Positions 15,211-22,081 of a stretch of DNA of 32,985 nt are shown piece after piece (position 1 is the first letter of the stretch; each line of letters starts with the position of its first letter). The stretch covers positions 1-32,985 of the forward strand of contig JBAYHV010000005.1 of the NCBI GenBank assembly GCA_041665985.1. The letters run 5' to 3'. This DNA comes from CAIRYW01 sp041665985. Lineage in GTDB: Bacteria > Patescibacteriota > Minisyncoccia > Phycocordibacterales > CAIRYW01. Below the pieces are notes generated by a model that was given only the letters and a program-made list of their open reading frames with translations, ran no database searches and was not told the DNA's origin. A program made the translations under genes and the position numbers.

Positions 15211-15504
15211 TTAATATTCAAGTAAATTATCAGATAAATCTTTCCATTCTGGATTTTCTTTTTCAATAAGTTTCATCTTCCATTTTCTGTTCCATTTTTT
15301 AATAGCTTTTTCTCTTTGAATTGCAGATTCTGGGTCAGTAGTATACTCATAATAAACAAGCATATTTACATTGTATTTTTTGGTAAATCCTTCTATTGAT
15401 TTTGACTTATGTTGCTCAACTCTTTGTAAGAGGTTGCTCGTAATACCAATATACAATGTTCCATTCTTTTTACTTGCCATTATGTAGACGTAGTAATTTT
15501 TCAT
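15211..15504 (-). CDS. GIY-YIG nuclease-domain protein
   Basis: 97 residues from the ATG whose first base is at 15504; an upstream TTG adds only three residues. The single-domain GIY-YIG fold (UvrC N-terminus/YhbQ type) is clear: YYVYIMASKKNGTLYIGIT holds the two Tyr motifs, LLQRVEQHKSK has the catalytic Arg and following His, and the Glu sits in REKAIKKWNRKWKMKLI. Such small proteins are common, and their role (repair, homing or mobile-element nuclease) is mostly unknown. Here the gene lies precisely between inverted identical 28-bp hairpin repeats, which suggests a mobile unit. It faces the same way as thrS. Confidence 0.9.
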   Translation of the reverse strand: MKNYYVYIMASKKNGTLYIGITSNLLQRVEQHKSKSIEGFTKKYNVNMLVYYEYTTDPESAIQREKAIKKWNRKWKMKLIEKENPEWKDLSDNLLEY

Positions 15505-15518
15505 TTGGTTCAATTAAA

Positions 15519-15546
15519 CTGGATTCCCGCCTGCGCGGGAATGACA
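15519..15546 (+). repeat. 28-bp hairpin repeat, copy 2
   Basis: CTGGATTCCCGCCTGCGCGG followed by GAATGACA. It is identical to copy 3 and to the reverse complement of copy 1. It ends the GIY-YIG unit on the 5' side of the gene, 14 bp before its ATG. Confidence 0.92.
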
Positions 15547-15582
15547 GAAAATATATTCATAAATTCATTATTTTCTAGTCAA

Positions 15583-15610
15583 CTGGATTCCCGCCTGCGC
15601 GGGAATGACA
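15583..15610 (+). repeat. 28-bp hairpin repeat, copy 3
   Basis: Identical to copy 2, in the same orientation, 64 bp further on and 20 bp from the end of thrS. The 36 bp between copies 2 and 3 are AT-rich and carry no gene. Confidence 0.92.
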
Positions 15611-15630
15611 AACTGAGAAGTTTGCTTAAA

Positions 15631-17376
15631 TTAGATTTTTCTGGATCTGATTTCTTCGGACAATAATTCTATTGCCCTATTTCTTGTCATTGCTCCAAGG
15701 GTTCCTGCTCTTCCTTCAAGTGTAACTGTATTTTCTTCAACTTCTTTTTTTCCAATAACTGCTAGGTAAGGAATTTTTGCAATTTTTGCATCTTTAATTT
15801 TTTTACCAAGACTTTCTGCTTCTTCTACAATCTCAAATCTTATATTAGATTCCTCGAGTAGTTTTCCAAATTCTTTAGCGTTTTCAATTTCGTCATCACT
15901 AATTGGAAGAATTTTTACTTGAACAGGGGAAAGCCAAAGAGGAAAATGCCCTGCAAAATGTTCTATCATTACTCCCATAAATCTCTCGAGTGATCCTGAG
16001 ATAGCTCTGTGAATTACGACAGGCCTTTCTTTCTCACTTTTTTCATTGATGAATGAGAGGTCAAATCGCTCTGGAAGGTTAAAATCGCTCTGGATCGTAG
16101 CCAACTGCCATTGTCGCCCTATTGCATCTTTGAACATAAAATCGAGCTTTGGGCCGTAAAAAGCCGCTTCGCCTTCAACTCTTTTGTAGTTAAGTTCGTT
16201 TACTTTTGCTGCTTTTTCGAGTGAATTTTCTGCAATGTTCCAAGCTTCATCTGTTCCTAAATATTTACTTTTGTCATCTCCTCGGACAGAAAGCGATACC
16301 CAGTATCCTTCCATCATTCCCATTGTTGTGTAGAATTTTTTGATGATGCTTACAATTGTAGAAACTTCTTGTTCTATTTGTTCGATACGGCAAAATAGGT
16401 GTCCATCGTCTTGTGTAATTGCACGCACTCGAGTTAGTCCTCCAAGCTGGCCAGATTTTTCATCTCTGTAAACTGTGGCAGGCTCAAAATATCTTACGGG
16501 CATATCTCTGTAAGAAAATTGGTTGTCTGCAAAAATTTGCATATGGTGAGGACAGTTCATCGGCTTCATAATAAATTTATCTTCTTTGCCTTGAACTCGA
16601 AAAAGTTCATCACCAAATTTTGCGGCGTGGCCGGAGGTTACGTAAAGAGCTTCTTTGGCAATGTGAGGTGTCCACACGCGAGAATATCCTTTGTTTTTGT
16701 GAAGTTCCCAAAGATAATCTTCAATTTCTTTTCTAATGACCATTCCTTTTGGTTGCATTAGAGGAAGTCCTGCTCCAATTAATTCTGAAACTGTAAAAAG
16801 TTTTAATTCTTTTCCAAGTTTTCTATGATCTCTTTTTTCTGCCTCAGCCATCATTTTTTCATATGCTTCTAGCTCTTCTTTTGTATTAAAAGCTAAACCA
16901 TAAATACGAGTAAGCATTTTATTTTTTTCATCTCCTCTCCAATATGCTCCTGCTAGGCGAGAAAGTTTAAATGAATCTGCTGTAATTTCTTTTGTTGGTT
17001 CTTCAAGATGTCCTCCACGACAAAGGTCTGTAAAATCTGCACAAGTATAAAGTGTAATTTTTTCACCCTTAGAAACGATCTCATCAATTAATTCTAGTTT
17101 GTATTGATTGCCTTTAAAATATTCTTTGGCTTCTTTTTCGCTTACTTCTTTATGAGAAAATTTTTCCCATTTCGAAAGACTCTTTCGCATTTCTCTTTGG
17201 ATGTCTTTTAGAGAGGTTTCTGTGATCGGAGTAGAAAATTCAAAGTCATAATAAAAACCATTATCGATCGCAGGACCAATAGTATTTTTTGCATCTGGAT
17301 AAAGCTTTAAGACCGCACTTGCTAGTAAGTGAGCTAGAGTGTGGCGCTTATGTTCTAGGTGATTATTTGTTTGCAT
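15631..17376 (-). CDS. thrS: Threonyl-tRNA synthetase
   Basis: 581 residues, shorter than the usual 640 because the N-terminal TGS domain is missing: it starts at the editing-domain motif HTLAHLLASAV. The editing domain has CRGGH and DSFKLSRLAGAYWRGD. The class II catalytic core shows MNCPHHM with a Zn ligand, YRDEKSGQLGGLTRVRAITQ (motif 2), and RPVVIHRAISGSLERF (motif 3), followed by an anticodon-binding domain. Loss of TGS is common in CPR ThrS. No strong Shine-Dalgarno is seen. It stands downstream of the minus-strand terminator at 17405, so it has its own transcription start. Confidence 0.95.
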   Translation of the reverse strand: MQTNNHLEHKRHTLAHLLASAVLKLYPDAKNTIGPAIDNGFYYDFEFSTPITETSLKDIQREMRKSLSKWEKFSHKEVSEKEAKEYFKGNQYKLELIDEIVSKGEKITLYTCADFTDLCRGGHLEEPTKEITADSFKLSRLAGAYWRGDEKNKMLTRIYGLAFNTKEELEAYEKMMAEAEKRDHRKLGKELKLFTVSELIGAGLPLMQPKGMVIRKEIEDYLWELHKNKGYSRVWTPHIAKEALYVTSGHAAKFGDELFRVQGKEDKFIMKPMNCPHHMQIFADNQFSYRDMPVRYFEPATVYRDEKSGQLGGLTRVRAITQDDGHLFCRIEQIEQEVSTIVSIIKKFYTTMGMMEGYWVSLSVRGDDKSKYLGTDEAWNIAENSLEKAAKVNELNYKRVEGEAAFYGPKLDFMFKDAIGRQWQLATIQSDFNLPERFDLSFINEKSEKERPVVIHRAISGSLERFMGVMIEHFAGHFPLWLSPVQVKILPISDDEIENAKEFGKLLEESNIRFEIVEEAESLGKKIKDAKIAKIPYLAVIGKKEVEENTVTLEGRAGTLGAMTRNRAIELLSEEIRSRKI

Positions 17377-17404
17377 ATGAATAGATTAACATAAAAATTG
17401 GCAC

Positions 17405-17432
17405 AAAAAAATTGCACCGTGAGATGGTGCAA
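17405..17432 (-). terminator. Rho-independent terminator of the 90-residue gene
   Basis: Read on the minus strand: TTGCACC, a 7-nt loop, GGTGCAA, then seven T. It begins nine bases beyond the stop of the small gene at 17441. Confidence 0.85.
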
Positions 17433-17440
17433 ACTCTCAA

Positions 17441-17713
17441 TTAAGAGATGAATAGTTGACCTTCAGGGACAACATTTAGGATTCTGAATGGTCCATCAAT
17501 TCTTTCTCCCAGACAGATATTTGTCAGGATTAATCGGATTGAGGCACACTCAGCAACTCCGGCGCACTTTTCGTTGTCGAACATGATCTTGGCTTCGTGA
17601 CAAATTGCCTTGGCTGTATCTTCATCGATTCCTTGTGGAAAGTCGATGGTTGATGTCGGACCATGATTTTTGTCGACTCCGAAGTACACTAAAAGCGAAG
17701 TGATAGGTTTCAT
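17441..17713 (-). CDS. Small protein of unknown function (90 residues)
   Basis: No family recognised. The ATG is preceded on the minus strand by a possible promoter (TTGTTT, 18 bp, TAGATA; plus-strand 17733-17762) and AGAGGA 12 bases upstream, and the gene ends at a strong terminator, so it is an independent transcription unit between dnaE and thrS. The sequence starts hydrophobic (MKPITSLLVYFGVD) and has two Cys-containing helices (KAICHEAKIMF, CAGVAECASIRLIL). Its base composition is clearly more GC-rich than its neighbours. It shares this layout with the small genes at 21055, 30812 and 31113. Confidence 0.7.
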   Translation of the reverse strand: MKPITSLLVYFGVDKNHGPTSTIDFPQGIDEDTAKAICHEAKIMFDNEKCAGVAECASIRLILTNICLGERIDGPFRILNVVPEGQLFIS

Positions 17714-17779
17714 AGGTTCATTTGTTCCTCTTTATCTAATCACCAGAACACATAAAAAACAAGAGGAGGTTTCCAAAAT

Positions 17780-20700
17780 TTAGACTGATCTAATTTTGTC
17801 CGCCACAATACTTTGAGTTCCGTTTCGCATAGAAATTTTTCCTTCAATTGCCAAACATTTTTCTGGAGTTATTTTTCCTTTAATTCCTTCATAAATTGTA
17901 CTAAAGACTACAACTTCCATTGAAGATGTATAATCAGAAACTTTCATAAATGCCATAAGGTCGCCTTTTTTTGTTCTTACTTCTTTTATTTCTGCTGGGA
18001 TTCCAATGATCAAAACTTTTGTTCCATCTTTGGCCGATTTAGTTTTTTCAATTGAGATTTCTTTTTGAATTAATTTTTCTCTAATTCTATCGAGAGGGTG
18101 ACCAGAAATAAATAAGCCGAGCAAGTCTTTTTCCCAGGCAAGTTTTTCTGTTGCTGTTGCGATTTCACAATCCACCATTTGAATTGTTCCATCATTTGAT
18201 CCAAAAAGAGAAACTTGGTTTTTTATTTGGCCGTGAGATTCTTTGTAAAAAGCTAAAATATTTTCAAGATTTCCAAGAAGGTAGCCTCTCTCCCCGAATT
18301 CTTCAAGTGAACCACTTTTAATTAGGGCTTCTAAAGATTTTTTATTTAGATTTCTATCACCAACTCGAAGTAAAATATCCTCAAGAGATTTAAATTTTCC
18401 TCCTTTTTCTCTTTCTTCTATAATCACTCCAGAAATTCCTTCACCAAAGTTTTTGATCGAATTAAGTCCGAAACGAATTTCTTCTATTCCTTCAGGATCT
18501 TTCACAACTGTAAACATTTCAAAACTTTCGTTAATACTTGGTGCCAAAACTTTTATATTCATTCTTTTGCATTCATTAACTGATTCAGAAACTTTATCCA
18601 CATCTCCTGATTCATGAGTAAGAACAGCACTCATATATTCTGCAGGGAAGTTCGCTTTCAAATATGCGGTAATATAGGCAACTCGTCCATAAGAAACGGA
18701 GTGAGCTTTGTTGAATCCATAAGCAGCAAAAGGCTCGATCCAAGCCCAAAGTTCGGTGGCTTTTTTTTGACTCCATCCAGAATGCTTTACAGCACCTTCA
18801 ATAAAATGTTTTTTTTGTTTTGCCATTTCTGCTGGAATTTTTTTACCAACAGCTTTTCTAAATTTATCCACTTCATCCCAGGTGTATCCAGAAATATTGT
18901 GAGCGATCATCAAAAGGTCATCTTGATAAACAAGAACCCCGTATGTTTTTTTAAGAATTTCTTCAAGTGCAGGATCAAGATAAGTGATAAGGCTCGGATT
19001 GTGTTTTCGTTCAATATAAAGAGGAATAAACTGCATCGGTCCTGGTCGATATAAAGCAACCATAGCGTTAATATCGTGAATACTTGTTGGTTTTAGTTCA
19101 ACCAAAAATCTTGTCATTCCTTCACCGTTTAATTGGAAAGTGTCTGAGGTTTCTCCACGAGCCAACATTTCATATGTTTTTTTATCATCAATTGGAATAT
19201 TTTCGTAATCTATTTTTATCCCTTTTAATTTTTCTACTAATTTTATTGTGTCGGCAATAATTGAAAGGTTTTTTAATCCAAGAAAGTCGAACTTCAAAAG
19301 ACCAGCTTCTTCGATTGAATACATATCGTATTGAGTAATAATTTTACTTTCTCCTTTTGTATCAAACTGAAGAGGAGTAAAATCTGTCAAATTTGTTGGA
19401 GCCATCACCACTCCTGCGGCGTGAACAGAAATATGTCTGGCACAACCTTCAATTTTTTGCGCCATGTCAATTATTTTTTTTGTGTCTTCTTCTTTGTCAT
19501 ACATTTCTTTAAGCTCTTTTGTTTCCACAAGAGCTCTTTCAATTGTCATTGGAAATCCCTGACTTCCCATTGGAATTGTTTTTGAGATTCTGTCTCCTAT
19601 TGCAACTGGGTATCCAAGAGCACGCGCAATATCACGAACTGAACCGCGAGCAGCCATAGTACCGAAAGTTCCGATTTGGGCTACTTTTTCTGCTCCGTAT
19701 TTTCTTTTAGCATAGGCAACAACTTCATCTCTTCTGTTGTCGGCGTAGTCCATATCAATATCGGGAGGGGAAGGACGATCAGGGTTTAGAAATCGTTCGA
19801 ATGGAATTTCATATTCCAAAGGATTGATGTTTGTGATCCCTGAAAGAAAAGTTACAAGAGAACCAGAAACCGAACCTCTAATGTTTGAAAGAATATTATT
19901 TTCCTTTGCAAAACGAAGAAGGTCGGCCACTACAAGAAAGTACGGTCCATATCCTTTGTTGCGAATAATTCCAAGTTCATATTCAGCTCTTGTTACTGTT
20001 TCTGTGTTTTGTTCTACATTTCTTTTTGCAAAACCCTCGTACACAAGACGTTTTAATTCATCGTCTGCTGCTAATCCTGAAACGATTTTAATATCAGGAA
20101 ACACCCATTTTCCTAATTCGATTTCGATGTTACATTTTTCTACGATCTCTTCATTATTTTTAAGTGCCTCCGGCATATCTTTAAAAAGTTTTTCTGCCTG
20201 TGCCGAAGAGATAAAAGAAAAATCTCCATCGTCATCCTCCGCACTTCTTCCTCCAAAGGTACGTTGAACCTGCATTAATGTATTGCGGGCTTGTTTATCT
20301 TCTGGTTCAATATAATAAACATCGGCTGATGCAACTATTTTAATATTTTTATTTTTTGCAAAATTTTCTAATCTTTTCATTACCTCATCATGATCTTCAA
20401 TTTCTGGGTGTTTTGTAATTTCTAAATAAAAATCATCTTTGAAAGTTTTTGCTAAAAAATCCGCCCAGTCTTCTGCTTTTTCTTCGTTTGAATTTCGGAG
20501 CGCTGTACTAATGTCTCCGCCCCAAGCAGGAGAAATAGCAACAAGACCCTCAGAATATTTTTCAATTAGTTCACGATCGAGACGGGGTTTGTAATAAAAA
20601 CCTTCTAGGTTTGAAAGAGTTACAAGTTGAATTAAGTTTTGATAGCCGACTGCATTTTTTACAAGTAAAACTAAACGAGTTCTTTTGTTGTCTATTCTTG

Positions 20701-20938
20701 GTTCGCGGTCAGTTCGTGTTCGTGCTGCAACATAAAAATCCACGCCAATAATTGGTTTAATATTAAAATTTTTGCACTCTTTATAAAATTCAATTGCGCC
20801 ATACAAGTTTCCTGCGTCTGTTAGGGCAAGGGCTGACATATTATCTTCTTTGGCTTTGTTCACTAGGTCAGAAATTTTTGGAAGCGCCTGAAGTAACGAG
20901 TAATGGCTGTGGACATGTAGGTGGGTAAATTTGGACAT
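17780..20938 (-). CDS. dnaE: DNA polymerase III alpha subunit
   Basis: 1052 residues, somewhat short for DnaE. The PHP domain opens with HLHVHSHYS (metal-type HxH residues kept). The polymerase palm has PDIDMDYAD at 392-400 with Asp394 and Asp396, and KFDFLG with Asp551. SVHAAGVVMA, VYQDDLLMIA, and GYGFNKAHSVSY-like AYGFNKAHSVSYG are also typical. A helix-hairpin-helix region and a C-terminal OB fold (about 955-1050, VLIIGIPAEI, MAFMKVSD) follow; the tau-binding tail seems missing. It is the replicative polymerase. The retained PHP metal motif suggests a possible proofreading activity, which is inference. Confidence 0.95.
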   Translation of the reverse strand: MSKFTHLHVHSHYSLLQALPKISDLVNKAKEDNMSALALTDAGNLYGAIEFYKECKNFNIKPIIGVDFYVAARTRTDREPRIDNKRTRLVLLVKNAVGYQNLIQLVTLSNLEGFYYKPRLDRELIEKYSEGLVAISPAWGGDISTALRNSNEEKAEDWADFLAKTFKDDFYLEITKHPEIEDHDEVMKRLENFAKNKNIKIVASADVYYIEPEDKQARNTLMQVQRTFGGRSAEDDDGDFSFISSAQAEKLFKDMPEALKNNEEIVEKCNIEIELGKWVFPDIKIVSGLAADDELKRLVYEGFAKRNVEQNTETVTRAEYELGIIRNKGYGPYFLVVADLLRFAKENNILSNIRGSVSGSLVTFLSGITNINPLEYEIPFERFLNPDRPSPPDIDMDYADNRRDEVVAYAKRKYGAEKVAQIGTFGTMAARGSVRDIARALGYPVAIGDRISKTIPMGSQGFPMTIERALVETKELKEMYDKEEDTKKIIDMAQKIEGCARHISVHAAGVVMAPTNLTDFTPLQFDTKGESKIITQYDMYSIEEAGLLKFDFLGLKNLSIIADTIKLVEKLKGIKIDYENIPIDDKKTYEMLARGETSDTFQLNGEGMTRFLVELKPTSIHDINAMVALYRPGPMQFIPLYIERKHNPSLITYLDPALEEILKKTYGVLVYQDDLLMIAHNISGYTWDEVDKFRKAVGKKIPAEMAKQKKHFIEGAVKHSGWSQKKATELWAWIEPFAAYGFNKAHSVSYGRVAYITAYLKANFPAEYMSAVLTHESGDVDKVSESVNECKRMNIKVLAPSINESFEMFTVVKDPEGIEEIRFGLNSIKNFGEGISGVIIEEREKGGKFKSLEDILLRVGDRNLNKKSLEALIKSGSLEEFGERGYLLGNLENILAFYKESHGQIKNQVSLFGSNDGTIQMVDCEIATATEKLAWEKDLLGLFISGHPLDRIREKLIQKEISIEKTKSAKDGTKVLIIGIPAEIKEVRTKKGDLMAFMKVSDYTSSMEVVVFSTIYEGIKGKITPEKCLAIEGKISMRNGTQSIVADKIRSV

Positions 20939-20944
20939 ATTCCA

Positions 20945-20950
20945 ATTCTA
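20945..20950 (-). promoter_or_regulatory. -10 box of dnaE
   Basis: On the minus strand TAGAAT (five of six consensus bases) lies exactly six bases before the dnaE ATG, which would make the mRNA leaderless. No convincing -35 is seen. Confidence 0.45.
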
Positions 20951-20994
20951 ACATAGACGTATATTTATGCAGTGATTAATGGATAGAGGTGAGT

Positions 20995-21030
20995 AAAAAA
21001 CCAACTTGGGAGTCCGACTCCCAAGTTGGT
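20995..21030 (-). terminator. Rho-independent terminator of the 84-residue gene
   Basis: A 14-bp perfect stem (21000-21013 with 21017-21030) around a 3-nt loop, followed on the minus strand by six T. It lies 25 bases past the stop of the small gene at 21055 and upstream of dnaE. Confidence 0.88.
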
Positions 21031-21054
21031 GAATTTTGCTAAAAAAAATGACAA

Positions 21055-21309
21055 TCAGGTGTTAGTTGATTGTCGTTTGAATTTGCCCCTTTCGGAATAC
21101 CAAAAAGGTTTTTCGTTATTTTCATGGCTCAAAGTCATACTGATCACTAATTTATCAGTGCTTTTCTGGTCTGTATACCAACGATTTTTGAGTTCTCTTG
21201 CGAGAAAGATTGCTTCGATTGGACAAGTAGCCTCAATGACTTTTTGCCATTCTTCAATAACACAGCCGGGATTAGCTGATCTTACGGAATGGTGAAAACA
21301 AAAGTTCAT
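21055..21309 (-). CDS. Small protein of unknown function (84 residues)
   Basis: No family recognised. It is a complete monocistronic unit: a promoter with perfect TTGACA, an ATG ten bases past the -10 box, and a strong terminator at 20995. The protein is rich in Trp, Cys and His near the N-terminus (MNFCFHHSVRSANPGCVIEE) and has EEWQKVIEATCPIEAIFLAR and a basic end (SERGKFKRQ). An overlapping plus-strand frame at 21026 exists but has neither promoter nor terminator. Base composition is GC-richer than the neighbours dnaE and rnhB. Confidence 0.72.
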   Translation of the reverse strand: MNFCFHHSVRSANPGCVIEEWQKVIEATCPIEAIFLARELKNRWYTDQKSTDKLVISMTLSHENNEKPFWYSERGKFKRQSTNT

Positions 21310-21319
21310 GGTTTATGCA

Positions 21320-21347
21320 ATACTATTCTTACCAAAATTTATGTCAA
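21320..21347 (-). promoter_or_regulatory. Promoter of the 84-residue gene
   Basis: On the minus strand: a perfect -35 TTGACA (21342-21347), 16 bp, then TAGTAT (21320-21325), ending ten bases before the ATG. Confidence 0.65.
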
Positions 21348-21394
21348 ATACTGAATATGAATTTACCCAGCACTAAAATACAAATATTTTTGAG

Positions 21395-22033
21395 ATGAAG
21401 ATGAAAATAAATAAAAAAATAAAATATTCAGCAAAATGCATCAATTCAATTAGCGCTGGGTATATTGTGGGAATTGATGAAGCAGGAAGGGGACCGATCG
21501 CTGGTCCTGTTTCGGTTGGGGTATTTGTGACCACGAAAAATTTTTCTTTAAAATTAAGAAAAATTTTTCGTGGATTAGACGACAGTAAAAAACTTTCTGA
21601 AATTCAACGAGAAAAGATCTTTTCATTGATCGAAAAATCTGTAGAAAAAGATGAAGTAAATTTTTCTGTAATTTTAGTATCAGCAAAAATTATTGATAGG
21701 AAGGGAATTACTTACGCAGTCCAAGCTGGTATTGATAAAGGAATTAAAAAACTTAATTTAAATCATAAAGAGACTTTTGTATATTTAGATGGTCTTCTTA
21801 AAGCTCCAAAAGAATTTTCGCAAGAAACTGTAATAAAAGGGGATGTAAAGATTGCCGTAATTTCAGCTGCTTCAATTTGTGCAAAAGTGATTCGGGATAG
21901 ACATATGAAAAAATTAGCTAAAAAATATCCAGATTACGGCTTTGAAAAACATAAAGGATATGGCACAAAAGAGCATTATAGATCATTGCTAAAACATGGT
22001 GCATCTTCTGAACATAGAAAAAGTTATCTCTAG
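21395..22033 (+). CDS. rnhB: Ribonuclease HII
   Basis: 212 residues. RNase HII removes ribonucleotides misincorporated into DNA and RNA in RNA-DNA hybrids. The catalytic pair is in GIDEAGRGPIAGPV (Asp28, Glu29); DDSKKLSE, FVYLDGLLK, ISAASICAKVIRDRHM and KGYGTKEHYRSLLKHG complete the family set. Two ATG codons (21395, 21401) are possible. It stands alone, pointing away from the small gene at 21055, and is followed by a separate promoter for the surface-protein gene. Confidence 0.95.
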   Translation: MKMKINKKIKYSAKCINSISAGYIVGIDEAGRGPIAGPVSVGVFVTTKNFSLKLRKIFRGLDDSKKLSEIQREKIFSLIEKSVEKDEVNFSVILVSAKIIDRKGITYAVQAGIDKGIKKLNLNHKETFVYLDGLLKAPKEFSQETVIKGDVKIAVISAASICAKVIRDRHMKKLAKKYPDYGFEKHKGYGTKEHYRSLLKHGASSEHRKSYL

Positions 22034-22047
22034 TATTTGTTTTCCAC

Positions 22048-22075
22048 TTGATTAAGTTTTTTAAACTGAGATAAT
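22048..22075 (+). promoter_or_regulatory. Promoter of the large surface-protein gene
   Basis: TTGATT at 22048-22053, 16 bp, GATAAT at 22070-22075, then only six bases to the ATG at 22082. This implies a leaderless mRNA. Confidence 0.65.
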
Positions 22076-22081
22076 TTAGGT

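Noticed and set aside
21026..21295. Plus-strand frame opposite the 84-residue gene
   Set aside because: The minus strand has a TTGACA promoter and a terminator with T-run; the plus strand has neither.
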